A DNA stretch of 64,000 bases from Bacillus glycinifermentans (lineage in GTDB: Bacteria > Bacillota > Bacilli > Bacillales > Bacillaceae), in assembly GCF_001042475.2 (NCBI RefSeq), contig NZ_LECW02000022.1:124001-188000 (forward strand). Direction: 5' to 3'. The position numbers were made by a program, and so were the translations under genes. Below are positions 50,143 through 59,503 of this stretch, one piece after another. Under the pieces are notes generated by a model. It made no database searches. It saw nothing but the letters and a program-made list of their open reading frames with translations, and was not told the origin of the DNA. The number at the start of each line of letters is the position of its first letter. Position 1 is the first letter of the stretch.

Positions 50143-50354
50143 TCATCAAGCCTTTCGTTCAATCTAAAGAAAGGAAGGTGGTGGCCGGTCTGTTTCGGAT
50201 CAAAAGATTTGCATTTTGTTTTTTGTTTGCGGCATCCAGCACGTTTTTTTTCGCAAATGATTTGACAAAAGGCGGTGAAAAAACAGAAGATAAACACAAC
50301 ACAAGTTTATTGTACACCAATGGACTTGAAGCAAAGAAAGCGAGGGGATTTACA

Positions 50355-52172
50355 GTGGCTGAAGAAAATCAAACGAAAAAACTGCCTGCAAGAGATGAGG
50401 TGAAGCAAGAAGACACGTGGAGACTTGAGGATATCTTTTCATCCGATGAAGCTTGGAACAAGGAATTTCAAGCGGTCAAAGAGCTGCTGCCTAAGCTTTC
50501 CGAATTCAAGGGAAAGCTCGGTCATTCCGCCGACGATCTATATGAAGCATTGACATATCAGGACAAAGTCATGGAAAGGCTCGGCAAGCTGTATACTTAC
50601 GCCCATATGCGCTATGATCAGGACACCGGCAATTCGTTTTATCAAGGGTTAAATGACAAAGCGTCCAACCTTTATACACAGGCTGCCAGTGCGACGGCCT
50701 ACATGGTGCCGGAAATTTTATCGATACAGGAGGATAAGCTCCAGCAGTTCCTTTTGGAAAAAGAGGAACTGAAGCTCTACTCGCATGCGCTTGAAGAAAT
50801 CAACAAAGAACGGCCTCATGTGCTGAGCGAAGAGGAAGAAGGGCTGCTTGCCGAGGCATCGGATGTTCTGTCATCGCCGTCCACAACATTCGGCATGCTC
50901 AATAACGCCGATATGGAATTTCCGGAAATTACCGATGAAGACGGAGAAAAGCGCCAGCTGACTCACGGGAACTACATCACCTTTTTGGAAAGCGAGAACC
51001 GCGACGTCCGCCGTGAAGCTTTCAAGGCGGTATATGATACGTACGGCCGTTTTAAAAACACGCTTGCATCGACTCTCAGCGGCGCTGTCAAAAAAGATAA
51101 TTTTTATGCGAAGGTAAAGCACTATAAATCGGCGAGAGAAGCTGCGCTGTCGCGCAACAGCATTCCGGAAGAGGTCTATGATAATCTCGTCGAAACGATT
51201 AATAAATACTTGCCGCTTCTTCACCGCTATGTGGAGCTCAGAAAACAAGTGCTCGAACTGGATGAAGTTCACATGTATGACCTGTACACGCCGCTTGTAA
51301 AAGATGCCGGCATGAAAGTTACGTATGAACAAGCGAAAGATTACATGCTGAAAGGGCTCGCTCCTTTAGGGGAGGAATACTCGTCCATCCTGAAGGAAGG
51401 CTTGAACAACCGCTGGGTCGATGTTTACGAAAACAAAGGAAAGCGGAGCGGGGCTTACTCATCAGGAACATACGGAACAAATCCGTACATTTTGATGAAC
51501 TGGCAGGACAACGTCAACAACCTGTTTACGCTTGTCCATGAATTCGGCCATTCCGTCCACAGTTATTATACGAGAAAGCATCAGCCGTATCCGTACGGGA
51601 ACTACAGCATTTTCGTCGCTGAAGTCGCATCAACGACAAATGAAGCCCTTTTAGGGGACTACCTGCTGAACACAGTCGACGACGAAAAGCAGCGGCTGTA
51701 TATTTTAAACCACATGCTTGAAGGCTTTAAAGGAACAGTTTTCAGACAGACGATGTTCGCCGAATTCGAACATGCGATTCATGTCAAAGCCCAGGAAGGC
51801 GAACCGCTGACTCCTGAGCTGCTGACAAGCATCTATTACGATTTGAACAAAAAGTACTTCGGAGAAAACATTGAAATCGATAAAGAAATCGGTCTTGAAT
51901 GGGCAAGGATTCCTCATTTCTACTACAATTATTACGTATATCAATACGCGACAGGCTACAGCGCCGCACAGGCCCTGAGCCAGCAGATTTTAAAAGAAGG
52001 GAAGCCGGCTGTTGACCGCTATATCGAATTCTTAAAAGCCGGAAGCTCCGATTATCCGATTGAAGTACTGAAAAAAGCGGGTGTCGACATGACATCCTCA
52101 GAACCGATTGAAGCTGCATGCAAGAAGTTTGAAGAGCAGCTGAATGAAATGGAAGAGCTTCTCTTGAAATAA
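50355..52172 (+). CDS. pepF: Oligoendopeptidase F
   Basis: 605 aa from a GTG at 50355 preceded by GAGGGG, which fits the usual PepF length. M3 metallopeptidase: zinc site LVHEFGHSVHSYY (HExxH) near residue 395, with the third ligand Glu in FVAEVASTTNEALL. It degrades 7-17-residue peptides in the cytosol. The frame stays open 72 codons upstream to 50139, including a hydrophobic stretch RFAFCFLFAASSTFFFA; an extended form is possible but lacks a good ribosome-binding site. Confidence 0.88.
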   Translation: MAEENQTKKLPARDEVKQEDTWRLEDIFSSDEAWNKEFQAVKELLPKLSEFKGKLGHSADDLYEALTYQDKVMERLGKLYTYAHMRYDQDTGNSFYQGLNDKASNLYTQAASATAYMVPEILSIQEDKLQQFLLEKEELKLYSHALEEINKERPHVLSEEEEGLLAEASDVLSSPSTTFGMLNNADMEFPEITDEDGEKRQLTHGNYITFLESENRDVRREAFKAVYDTYGRFKNTLASTLSGAVKKDNFYAKVKHYKSAREAALSRNSIPEEVYDNLVETINKYLPLLHRYVELRKQVLELDEVHMYDLYTPLVKDAGMKVTYEQAKDYMLKGLAPLGEEYSSILKEGLNNRWVDVYENKGKRSGAYSSGTYGTNPYILMNWQDNVNNLFTLVHEFGHSVHSYYTRKHQPYPYGNYSIFVAEVASTTNEALLGDYLLNTVDDEKQRLYILNHMLEGFKGTVFRQTMFAEFEHAIHVKAQEGEPLTPELLTSIYYDLNKKYFGENIEIDKEIGLEWARIPHFYYNYYVYQYATGYSAAQALSQQILKEGKPAVDRYIEFLKAGSSDYPIEVLKKAGVDMTSSEPIEAACKKFEEQLNEMEELLLK

Positions 52173-52185
52173 CGAATAACTTTAG

Positions 52186-52213
52186 GGCTGCCGCCAAAAC
52201 CGGCGGCCTTTTT
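52186..52213. terminator. Hairpin between pepF and yizD
   Basis: GGCTGCCGCC pairs with GGCGGCC and is followed by T5 on the plus strand. Confidence 0.8.
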
Positions 52214-52224
52214 CCAACAGGCGT

Positions 52225-52392
52225 CTAAAACCCTTTAAACGTTTTGCGGTGATTGAAGCGGCTGATCGTGTAAAGGATCGATATGAACAGCAGGGGAGAC
52301 GTAATGTAGAGAGGGAGCATCTGCATCAAGCCTAAAATATTCAATAAGAAAAAAATAAAAATCAGTATTACCCCTATCACGATATGGAGCAT
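52225..52392 (-). CDS. yizD: YizD-like small membrane protein
   Basis: 55 aa from the ATG at 52392, directly behind TAGGAGGGG; the longer frame to 52458 is rejected for that reason. Two hydrophobic segments: residues 3-22 (HIVIGVILIFIFFLLNILGL) and 26-44 (LPLYITSPLLFISILYTIS), ending in a basic tail. Function unknown. In B. subtilis yizD lies beside the small RNA RoxS, as here. Confidence 0.65.
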   Translation of the reverse strand: MLHIVIGVILIFIFFLLNILGLMQMLPLYITSPLLFISILYTISRFNHRKTFKGF

Positions 52393-52541
52393 AAAACCCC
52401 TCCTATAGACTGATAAATTTTTGAGAAGCAGAAAAACGCAAAAAGCAGTTCGAAACATCGTGAAAACCCGCGTTCTGACGCCATTTTTTCACATATGGAC
52501 GGTCCTGTTTTCATCATATGTAGGACATCTACTTTTTATGT

Positions 52542-52605
52542 TTTGTGACAAATATGTGAAAAGTAATAAAATCAGTTGTCAAAAGTCGACATGATTTGAT
52601 ATTAT
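52542..52605 (+). promoter_or_regulatory. roxS promoter with ResD-like repeats
   Basis: TTGTCA (52576-52581), 18-base spacer, TATTAT (52600-52605). Upstream, TTTGTGACA (52542-52550) and TATGTGAAA (52553-52561) form a direct repeat with an 11-base period, resembling ResD sites; ResD activates roxS in B. subtilis in response to nitric oxide. Confidence 0.7.
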
Positions 52606-52608
52606 AAA

Positions 52609-52731
52609 GATGTGAAATTGATCACAAACAAACATTTACCCCTTTGTTTGACCGTGAAAAATTTCTCCCATCCCCTTTGTTGTCGTTAAGACATAATAGA
52701 AACCGCGCTTATCCCGGCGCGGTTTCTTAAT
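52609..52731 (+). ncRNA. roxS: RoxS (RsaE) small regulatory RNA
   Basis: About 120 bases between a sigma-A promoter and a terminator. The 5' part starts GAAATTGATCACA, followed by two C-rich boxes, ACCCCTTTG at 52638-52646 and TCCCCTTTG at 52671-52679, separated by TGAAAAATTTCTCCCA; these match the conserved RsaE/RoxS core that pairs with ribosome-binding sites of central-metabolism mRNAs. The 3' end is a 10-bp hairpin GAAACCGCGC/GCGCGGTTTC (52699-52726). The place between yizD and spxH is the known B. subtilis location. The exact 5' end is inferred. Confidence 0.88.
52611..52626 (+). promoter_or_regulatory. Rex-like operator at roxS start
   Basis: TGTGAAATTGATCACA is a palindrome TGTGA-N6-TCACA placed on the predicted start site. 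It fits Rex (NADH sensor), reported to repress roxS; an Fnr-type site has a similar form. Confidence 0.7.
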
Positions 52732-52765
52732 GCCTTTCGAAAGAACGTATGTTTGTGTTTTGGCC

Positions 52766-52792
52766 ATAAAATAAACACGGGCAAGCCCGTGC
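52766..52792 (-). terminator. spxH terminator
   Basis: Minus strand stem CACGGGC/GCCCGTG followed by TTTATTTTAT. Confidence 0.75.
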
Positions 52793-52800
52793 TATTTTTA

Positions 52801-53694
52801 TCATTTACAGAGCGGTCCGGCCCCGGCGTCTTCGTTTACAAAACGCCAAAACATGCCGTGCTTTGCCTCAACCCTTTTGACCTTTCCGGCAAAAGCGAGT
52901 TTTTTCATTTCGCGTTCCACTTGTTCGAGCGTCCAATCGTAAACCACGGCGATTTCTTTGTCGGCGACAAATTGAAAATATTCGACAAATATTTCAAGCG
53001 GCGGGGTTTGCGATGGCTTCGGCTCATCTCCAAGCATTTCGAAAAGTACTTCTTCGTAAATGTCATATGAATAATGTCCGGTTACTTTCAAGCCTTCTCC
53101 TTCGCGAACGCTGTTGAAAAAGGTGAGCGTCGGAACCGACGTGACTTCCATTTCGGCGGCGATTTTCATGTCGCATTGCAAGGCTTTCACCGCGCTTTGG
53201 GAATGAAGATCTTTTTTAAATTCCTCTGCATCGAGCTGCGTGCTTTCGGCGATATTGAACAGCACCTCTTCATCGGTAATATCCTGTTTGCTGAGGAATA
53301 GGCGCTCCTGCATGCTTCTTAAAAACTGCAATCCGGCTTTTCTTCCCTGAAGCTCCGCCGCTTTCAGCGCCAATGACGCCAGATATGGAGCGGAGAGGGG
53401 GTTTTCAAGCCAGAGGGTCCCGTCACAGGACATGCCCGACTTGCTTGCGATCTTTTCCCATGCTTCTGCGAGAAGGTGCTTTTTGCGTTTCTGAACATTT
53501 AACGCCGTAATGCTGCATACGGCGATGATGCGCAATGTAAAAAAACGTCCGTAGCGGATTTTTAATTTTTTGATAGCAGGCTCCAGAGCCCAGCATTCCG
53601 GGGATAAAGGATCGACAAACATATAGATTTCCATCGGCTTTTGCGGATGTCCATGGCAATGGGAGAAAAATTGGTCACGTTGATTAAGTGTCAA
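52801..53694 (-). CDS. spxH: Spx adaptor SpxH (YjbH), DsbA-like
   Basis: 297 aa. DsbA-like thioredoxin fold with a long C-terminal helical part (SSQTPPLEIFVEYF... type). It binds Spx and stimulates its degradation by ClpXP. The CxxC of B. subtilis YjbH is here SPEC: the first Cys is Ser31 and only Cys34 remains (reading confirmed in the DNA, codon TCC). Published work on B. subtilis indicates the cysteines are dispensable for Spx degradation. It overlaps the yjbI stop by four bases. Confidence 0.93.
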   Translation of the reverse strand: MTLNQRDQFFSHCHGHPQKPMEIYMFVDPLSPECWALEPAIKKLKIRYGRFFTLRIIAVCSITALNVQKRKKHLLAEAWEKIASKSGMSCDGTLWLENPLSAPYLASLALKAAELQGRKAGLQFLRSMQERLFLSKQDITDEEVLFNIAESTQLDAEEFKKDLHSQSAVKALQCDMKIAAEMEVTSVPTLTFFNSVREGEGLKVTGHYSYDIYEEVLFEMLGDEPKPSQTPPLEIFVEYFQFVADKEIAVVYDWTLEQVEREMKKLAFAGKVKRVEAKHGMFWRFVNEDAGAGPLCK

Positions 53695-54089
53695 TGCGAA
53701 CCATCCTCCATTTTAGGCTGGTTTACCATATGCCTGGCTGTCAACGTCAATCTCTCGAAAAGAAAGTCCCTGATATCGCCCTGCAAACCGACATGATCCA
53801 TTGCCTCTTTCATACACGACAGCCAGGCATCCGCCCGTTCCGGAGTGATCGGAAACGGAAGGTGCCGTGCTCTCAGCATCGGATGTCCGTGCTCTTCCGT
53901 ATAAAGCGGCGGGCCGCCCAAATATTGCGTTAAAAATTGTTTTTGTTTTCTCGCCGTTTCCGTTAAATCGTCCGGAAATATGGGGTGTAACAGCGGATGC
54001 CGTCTCACGCGCTCATAAAAAGTATCAACAAGTTGCGATAGAAGTTCTTCTCCAATCGCTTCATAAGGTGCGTTAAACGATTGTCCCAT
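53691..54089 (-). CDS. yjbI: Truncated haemoglobin YjbI
   Basis: 132 aa, group-II truncated haemoglobin. Features: FYERVRRHPLLHPIFPDDL (helix B/C region), FLTQYLGGPPLYTEEHGHPMLRARH with the proximal His region, and AWLSCMKEAMD with the group-II Trp. It may bind O2 or NO, or support peroxidase activity. It is co-transcribed with spxH. ATG after GAAGGAGTAG. Confidence 0.92.
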   Translation of the reverse strand: MGQSFNAPYEAIGEELLSQLVDTFYERVRRHPLLHPIFPDDLTETARKQKQFLTQYLGGPPLYTEEHGHPMLRARHLPFPITPERADAWLSCMKEAMDHVGLQGDIRDFLFERLTLTARHMVNQPKMEDGSH

Positions 54090-54344
54090 GTTGACTACTC
54101 CTTCTAATATGGCTAATAGGAAAAAAAGACGGTTCCTATTGCAAAAAAATATTTATGTTGTTCATCATTTATTATTTCACGATTGTATATACTTATTTTA
54201 GCAACCCTCAGCTCATTCTACAAACAAACCGACTCAGAGCGCATGAGGGAATCATTGTTTTTGTACCAAATATCATATCATAACCGCTTGTTAAATGTGT
54301 ATTATTTAAACGGGGAGGATAAATTTGAAAGTTTTAAGAAGCTA

Positions 54345-54372
54345 TAAAAAACCGGAAAGGAATCCTTTCCGG
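54345..54372 (-). terminator. cwlQ terminator
   Basis: Minus strand: a 9-bp perfect stem CCGGAAAGG/CCTTTCCGG with T6. The 255 bases between this and yjbI contain no gene that I can support. Confidence 0.9.
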
Positions 54373-54373
54373 C

Positions 54374-55039
54374 TTATGCGTAGTAATTTGCAGTGATGTT
54401 TTTTACATAATTTTGCGTTTCTTTGAATGGAGGAATGCCGCCGTACTTTTGGACGTTTCCGGGACCGGCGTTGTACGCCGCCAGTGCGAGAGAAACGTTT
54501 CCGCTGTAGCGGTCAAGCATTTGCTTTAAATATTTTGTTCCGGCTTCAACATTTTGTACGGGATCCAAGGCGTTTGTAACCCCGAGCGATTTTGCGGTTG
54601 AAGGCATGAGCTGCATCAAGCCCATGGCGCCGGCCGGACTGACGGCCTTCTGCTGATAGCCGGATTCCTGTTTAATGACCGAGTGAATCAGCTTTTCATC
54701 TACGCCGTATTTTTCAGCGGCTTTTTTGATGATGTCATCGATATTTTTGTTCTGTCCGCCGAAAGACACCGAACTGGTGCTTGCTGATGGCGATGGGTCG
54801 CTTACTGTTTTGTCCGAGGTCAAAGCCTGGGAAGTCCCGATTTGAGCCGAAGGAATCGATTCCGCATGTACAGCCGGAACCGTTCCTGTCCCTGTCTGCA
54901 AAGTTCCGGCATTTGTTAAGTATTGATTTAAAATCGAACTGAAATCAAAGCCCGTATCTTCTGAACCGCTGTCAGACGCTTGATAAAACGACCGTAATGC
55001 CTGAAGTTCCAAAAGGGCGGTCAAATTGTTGATGTTCAT
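54374..55039 (-). CDS. cwlQ: Peptidoglycan lytic transglycosylase CwlQ (YjbJ)
   Basis: 221 aa. A Ser/Thr/Gln-rich N-terminal half (1-110), then a soluble lytic transglycosylase domain: [23 protein letters not shown] with catalytic Glu at about residue 128, [35 protein letters not shown]. In B. subtilis CwlQ has muramidase and transglycosylase activity. There is no classic signal peptide, as in B. subtilis. It starts 12 bases downstream of yjbK. Confidence 0.9.
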   Translation of the reverse strand: MNINNLTALLELQALRSFYQASDSGSEDTGFDFSSILNQYLTNAGTLQTGTGTVPAVHAESIPSAQIGTSQALTSDKTVSDPSPSASTSSVSFGGQNKNIDDIIKKAAEKYGVDEKLIHSVIKQESGYQQKAVSPAGAMGLMQLMPSTAKSLGVTNALDPVQNVEAGTKYLKQMLDRYSGNVSLALAAYNAGPGNVQKYGGIPPFKETQNYVKNITANYYA

Positions 55040-55051
55040 TATGTTCCCACC

Positions 55052-55624
55052 TTAATTATTTTTCACTTTTTGCTCATAAAAACGGACGATTTTGTTTTTC
55101 GTATCGCGTTTCGGGATGCCGAATGTTTTCAAAAGTTTTGCGAAATCAAGCTTTCCCTGTTCATAGTCTGCGACTTCGAATTCAATTTCGTAGTCCTCTA
55201 CTTGTAAGTATCGGCTGTGATCTAAAACAATTAAGCCCTCAGGCAGTTTTTTTTCTGCTCGGTCTGTCGTAAGCGTCCCGAAATACCCGAGATCTCCCGG
55301 TTCGATGCCGAGATCTTGCAGACGGTCGAATACGTGCCCTTTCGGAATGTGAAAATGCTCAAAGTCCGGTTTTGACGGCAGTGTCTGGTGGGTTTCCGTC
55401 AATCCAACAGGCGCCGGCTCTTTCAGCGTTAACACGTGCCGGCCCTGCTTTTCGCGAATTCTTAAAGCAGCTCCCTTTTCTTTCAGCGAAAAGGCCGCTG
55501 TATCGTAATAATGATTATGCTGCGCGACAAATTGATCCTGAGTGAATTGATAATATGATTTTAATTGCTCGAATTCTTCTTTTGTCAGCATGTTTTTAAA
55601 TTCTATTTCAAGTTCCTGGCTCAT
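55052..55624 (-). CDS. yjbK: CYTH domain protein YjbK
   Basis: 190 aa. CYTH (adenylate cyclase/thiamine triphosphatase-like) domain: N-terminal EIEFKNML (the ExExK-type motif), YYDTAAFSLKEKGAALRIREK, then LDHSRYLQVEDYEIEFEVADYE. These enzymes hydrolyse triphosphates with Mg. The gene neighbours yjbM alarmone synthetase in many Firmicutes. ATG after GAAAACGAAAAGATG, a weak ribosome-binding site. Confidence 0.9.
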   Translation of the reverse strand: MSQELEIEFKNMLTKEEFEQLKSYYQFTQDQFVAQHNHYYDTAAFSLKEKGAALRIREKQGRHVLTLKEPAPVGLTETHQTLPSKPDFEHFHIPKGHVFDRLQDLGIEPGDLGYFGTLTTDRAEKKLPEGLIVLDHSRYLQVEDYEIEFEVADYEQGKLDFAKLLKTFGIPKRDTKNKIVRFYEQKVKNN

Positions 55625-55752
55625 CTTTTCGTTTTCATCCTCTCAGCCGCTAAAAAATCATTTTTCTTATTATCTCTTGGGCATGAACGTTTATCAATAT
55701 CGAACTTGATATGATAAAATAAATCTGTACTTTTATCGCAAAGGAGAACATT

Positions 55753-56118
55753 ATGCAGAACAGAATTGAGATAACAGAAGCAGATCTCTTGGATGACCGG
55801 CTCGTATTGACCAGCGGAATCAAGGATGAAGAGAAGCGGAAACCGACCGGACGCATGCTTGCGGACTCTGATTATTTTGCATTTGTATACATACTGGAAC
55901 AAGGCGATTCTTTTCAATACGCCATTTTAAATGAAAGCATATGGCCCGATATGAAATCGGCCCTTGATCGACATATTCCCGTGTTTTTGAATATCGGAAA
56001 GGAAGAGCTGGAGCTTGAGGGGTTCCATGCAGAGCTACAGTATCTGATCGATAATATTAAAGATAATGCAAATTATGGCGAAGAAATGGAAGAGAGAGTG
56101 AAACGGGCATTCCTCTAG
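55753..56118 (+). CDS. yjbL: YjbL, UPF0738 family protein
   Basis: 121 aa. MQNRIEITEADLLDDRLVLTSGIKDEE, RMLADSDYFAFVYILEQGDSFQYAIL. No catalytic motif is visible; compact alpha/beta fold likely. It lies 30 bases upstream of yjbM and may be co-transcribed. RBS AAAGGAG. Name from size and position. Confidence 0.82.
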   Translation: MQNRIEITEADLLDDRLVLTSGIKDEEKRKPTGRMLADSDYFAFVYILEQGDSFQYAILNESIWPDMKSALDRHIPVFLNIGKEELELEGFHAELQYLIDNIKDNANYGEEMEERVKRAFL

Positions 56119-56148
56119 AAAAAAGGCGATGAAATTGGGGGAAGGTTT

Positions 56149-56784
56149 ATGGATGAAAAACAATGGGAGCGTTTTTTAGCACCGTACAGGCAGGCTGTTG
56201 AAGAGCTGAAAGTAAAGCTGAAAGGGATCAGGGCGCTTTACGAATACGAAGAAGAGCATTCGCCCATAGAGTTTGTGACGGGAAGGGTGAAGCCTGTTCC
56301 GAGTATTTTGGAAAAGGCGAAACGGAAAAACATCCCGCTCGATGATATCGAAAGCATGCAGGATATTGCGGGACTCAGGATTATGTGTCAATTCTTTGAG
56401 GATATCCACATCGTCAAACAGATGCTTCTGGCGAGAAAGGATTTCACGGTCGTGGATACGCGCGATTATATTGCGGAACATAAAGAGAGCGGCTACCGTT
56501 CCTACCATCTTGTGATTTTATATCCTCTGCAGACGATAAACGGAGAAAAGCAGATTTTGGTTGAAATTCAAATCAGAACGCTGGCCATGAATTTTTGGGC
56601 TACGATTGAGCATTCTTTAAATTATAAATACAGCGGCAACATCCCGGAAAAAGTGAAATTAAGGCTCCAAAGGGCATCTGAGGCGGCTTCAAGGCTCGAT
56701 GAAGAAATGTCTGAGATCAGGGGTGAAATCCGGGAAGCCCAGGCGGCTTTCTCGCGAAAGAAAAAGGACGAGGATGACGGCTAG
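56149..56784 (+). CDS. yjbM: Small alarmone synthetase SasB (RelQ)
   Basis: 211 aa with one RelA/SpoT synthetase domain and no hydrolase: the ATP site [15 protein letters not shown] near 50-64, [13 protein letters not shown] near 80, Glu in [26 protein letters not shown] near 145. The short C-terminal helix is typical of RelQ tetramers. It makes (p)ppGpp. ATG follows GGGGGAAGG. nadF follows 17 bases after. Confidence 0.94.
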   Translation: MDEKQWERFLAPYRQAVEELKVKLKGIRALYEYEEEHSPIEFVTGRVKPVPSILEKAKRKNIPLDDIESMQDIAGLRIMCQFFEDIHIVKQMLLARKDFTVVDTRDYIAEHKESGYRSYHLVILYPLQTINGEKQILVEIQIRTLAMNFWATIEHSLNYKYSGNIPEKVKLRLQRASEAASRLDEEMSEIRGEIREAQAAFSRKKKDEDDG

Positions 56785-56801
56785 GGGAAAGGAGAAAAAA
56801 G

Positions 56802-57602
56802 ATGAAATTTGCGGTATCGTCAAAAGGAAATCCGGTCTCTGATACATTGAAAAGCAGAATTCAAACGTACCTGCTCGACTTCGGCCTTGAGTGCGACGAA
56901 GAAGAGCCCGATATCGTCATTTCCGTCGGAGGGGACGGAACGCTTTTATACGCGTTTCACAAGTACAGCAGCCGCCTCGATAAAACGGCATTTGTCGGGG
57001 TTCATACCGGCCACCTCGGCTTTTATGCAGACTGGGTTCCGGACGAGATTGAAAAACTGGTGATCGCGATTGCGAAAACGCCGTTTCAGATTGTCGAATA
57101 TCCGATCCTGGAAGTGATCGTCCGCTATAATAACGGTGGAAAGGAAGCAAGGTACCTGGGGCTTAATGAGTGTACGATTAAAAGCATCGAGGGTACGCTC
57201 GTCACAGACGTCGAGATAAAAGGGGAGCTGTTTGAAACGTTTCGCGGCGACGGGCTCTGCCTGTCGACGCCTTCAGGCAGCACGGCGTACAACAAGGCGC
57301 TCGGCGGGGCGATCATCCACCCGTCGATCAGGGCGATCCAGCTCGCTGAAATGGCGTCTATCAACAACCGCGTGTTTCGGACGGTCGGCTCGCCGCTCAT
57401 TTTGCCTGAGCATCATACATGCGTGATCAAACCACTTAACGATGTGACCTTCCAGGTTGCGGTTGATCACTTAACATTGCTGCATAAAGACGTCAAATCG
57501 ATTCAATGCCGCGTCGCGAGCGAGAATGTCAGGTTTGCGAGATTCCGTCCGTTTCCGTTTTGGAAAAGGGTGCAGGAATCCTTTATCGGCAAGGGAGAAT
57601 AG
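56802..57602 (+). CDS. nadF: NAD kinase
   Basis: 266 aa. Phosphorylates NAD to NADP with ATP. GGDGT motif in [13 protein letters not shown] near residue 45, substrate loop [11 protein letters not shown], and the downstream [20 protein letters not shown] near residue 150. RBS GAAAGGAG. In B. subtilis this copy (YjbN, PpnKA) is one of two NAD kinases. yjbO follows 11 bases later. Confidence 0.95.
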   Translation: MKFAVSSKGNPVSDTLKSRIQTYLLDFGLECDEEEPDIVISVGGDGTLLYAFHKYSSRLDKTAFVGVHTGHLGFYADWVPDEIEKLVIAIAKTPFQIVEYPILEVIVRYNNGGKEARYLGLNECTIKSIEGTLVTDVEIKGELFETFRGDGLCLSTPSGSTAYNKALGGAIIHPSIRAIQLAEMASINNRVFRTVGSPLILPEHHTCVIKPLNDVTFQVAVDHLTLLHKDVKSIQCRVASENVRFARFRPFPFWKRVQESFIGKGE

Positions 57603-57613
57603 GAAGGTTTGCC

Positions 57614-58504
57614 GTGAGCGATTTTTCTTTGAGACAAACGATAACAGCAAAAGAAGACGGTATGCTGTTGAAAGAGTATGTACAGCGCATGGGCATTTCA
57701 AAGAGGATGCTTGCAGATATCAAATTCGGTGGCGGGGATCTTCTCATTAATGGGGAGCATGTCACGGTCAGGCATGTCCTTCAGGAAGGGGACAAGCTCG
57801 CAATTTTGTTTCCGCCGGAGAAGGTTAGCGAATCTCTGCGGCCGGAAGCGATCCCGCTTGACATCTTGTTTGAAGACGACCATGTCCTCGTGCTTAATAA
57901 ACAGCCTTACCTGTCGTCGATTCCTTCGCGGGAACATCCGACGGGAAGCCTTGCGAACGGGCTCATTTATTATTATCAGCAGACGGGCTGTGAAGCGACC
58001 GTTCATCTTGTGAGCAGGCTGGATCGTGACACATCAGGGGTCATGCTCGTCGCCAAGCATCGTTTTGCACATTCCCTTTTGTCACATTTGCAAAAAGAGG
58101 GACATGTCAAACGGCAGTACCGCGCCGTCGTTCACGGCGAAATCAGGGAAGACCGCGGAACGGTCGACGCCCCGATCGGCAGAAAAGCGACAAGCATTAT
58201 TGAGCGGGCTGTCGTCCCGGATGGCCAAACAGCGGTCACCCACTTTAAGGTGAACATGCGAATCGGACAGATAACAGACGTTTCGCTGAGCCTTGAAACG
58301 GGAAGGACCCATCAAATCCGCGTTCACATGAGCCATATCGGACACCCGCTGTGCGGTGACACGCTTTACGGGGGCACGCGCGATCTCATCAATCGGCAGG
58401 CGCTTCACAGCGAGAGGCTGGCGTTTATTCATCCGCTGACAAGGGAGGAGCTGGCGTTTTACGCGCCGCTTCCGTACGATATCCGGAAATTATTGGAGAG
58501 CTGA
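57614..58504 (+). CDS. yjbO: RluD family pseudouridine synthase YjbO
   Basis: 296 aa from a GTG at 57614 behind AGGAAGG; the in-frame stretch upstream lies inside nadF and is rejected. N-terminal S4-like RNA-binding region (MLLKEYVQRMGISKRMLADIKFGGGDLLING) and the synthase domain: LVLNKQPYLSSIPSREHPTG, catalytic Asp in VSRLDRDTSGVMLVAK, then LETGRTHQIRVHMSHIGHP. It modifies uridine in rRNA or tRNA; the position is unknown. Confidence 0.9.
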   Translation: MSDFSLRQTITAKEDGMLLKEYVQRMGISKRMLADIKFGGGDLLINGEHVTVRHVLQEGDKLAILFPPEKVSESLRPEAIPLDILFEDDHVLVLNKQPYLSSIPSREHPTGSLANGLIYYYQQTGCEATVHLVSRLDRDTSGVMLVAKHRFAHSLLSHLQKEGHVKRQYRAVVHGEIREDRGTVDAPIGRKATSIIERAVVPDGQTAVTHFKVNMRIGQITDVSLSLETGRTHQIRVHMSHIGHPLCGDTLYGGTRDLINRQALHSERLAFIHPLTREELAFYAPLPYDIRKLLES

Positions 58505-58521
58505 AAAACAGCTCTCTTTTT
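58497..58521 (+). terminator. yjbL-yjbM-nadF-yjbO terminator
   Basis: AGAGCTG/CAGCTCT with a five-base loop and CTTTTTTT; it overlaps the last codons. Confidence 0.85.
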
Positions 58522-59262
58522 TTATGGCTCTGTGCGAAATCTCGTTTCATCGAAAGGCATTGAGGAAGGGACCGATTCTGTTGTGAGTTCCGGAAACCTG
58601 AAGGCGGTCAGCCGATTGCCGAACACGCATCCCGTATCAATGTTAATTGTATGGTGAACCATCCGCGGAGCCTTGACAGGAGTGTGGCCGTACACGACCC
58701 ATGCCTCGCCCTGGTAATGAGCGGCCCAGTCCCGCCTGACGGGCCTTCCGTCAGGCAGCGTCTCTCCCGTAATATCCCCGTACAAAACAAACTGTTTTAC
58801 CTTACCAACGGGCTTCTTTCCGATATATTCGGCTTTTATCCCGGCATGGGCGACGACGAGCTCGCCGTTATGCAGGATCTCATAAAGCGGAGCGCGTTCA
58901 TACAGGTGCATAAACAGATCTCTGATATGGTCTTGTTTTTGCGGTGGGAGCCGTCTGTATTCGGCGGCTGTCGTTTCAAGGCCGTGCATGAGCTTGACCG
59001 GGTTTCCTTTGAAAAAGCGGTAGAGCTTGTTGCAATGATTGCCCGGGACATAGCGGGCTGCGCCTTTTTCAACGGCATTCGCCACGAATTCAACGACGGC
59101 GAGCGATTTCGGCCCCCGGTCTGTCAAGTCTCCGAGAAAGACAGGGGTTCTCTTTTCAGGGTGAGCGGGCAGCCCTGTATCAAGGGAATAGCCGAGCTTT
59201 TCAAGCAATGCGGTCATTTCATCATAACATCCGTGAATATCTCCGATCACATCGTATTTCAT
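58522..59262 (-). CDS. prpE: Bis(5'-nucleosyl)-tetraphosphatase PrpE
   Basis: 246 aa. Metallophosphatase (PPP-type) motifs: GDIHG near residue 5, [10 protein letters not shown] near 41, GNHCNK near 75, and a C-terminal VYGHTP. B. subtilis PrpE hydrolyses Ap4A and dephosphorylates phosphopeptides and has a role in germination. Of two close ATG codons, the second (59262) is chosen because AGGAG directly abuts the first. Confidence 0.88.
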   Translation of the reverse strand: MKYDVIGDIHGCYDEMTALLEKLGYSLDTGLPAHPEKRTPVFLGDLTDRGPKSLAVVEFVANAVEKGAARYVPGNHCNKLYRFFKGNPVKLMHGLETTAAEYRRLPPQKQDHIRDLFMHLYERAPLYEILHNGELVVAHAGIKAEYIGKKPVGKVKQFVLYGDITGETLPDGRPVRRDWAAHYQGEAWVVYGHTPVKAPRMVHHTINIDTGCVFGNRLTAFRFPELTTESVPSSMPFDETRFRTEP

Positions 59263-59503
59263 GTCTTTCATCTCCTAAACGTTAACTAACAGCGATTATA
59301 TTTATGATAACCTTCACCGGCTTTGTTTATTGGATATCATACCTTGTTTATGTTCTATTTTCACCTTCAAACATTTCCTGCGGAGAAAATCAGGCATATC
59401 ACTTTTATTTCTCGGCGAGCATTGTTAAAATCGACTTTTACACTTGGGAGAAAAGGACGATCATCTGAACTTTTCTTTCGTTGAATTGTAATTATGGTCC
59501 TTT

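Noticed and set aside
54325-54396. 23-codon plus-strand ORF with a strong GGGGAGG before a TTG
   Set aside because: It runs through the cwlQ terminator hairpin and into its 3' end; the peptide has no recognisable feature.
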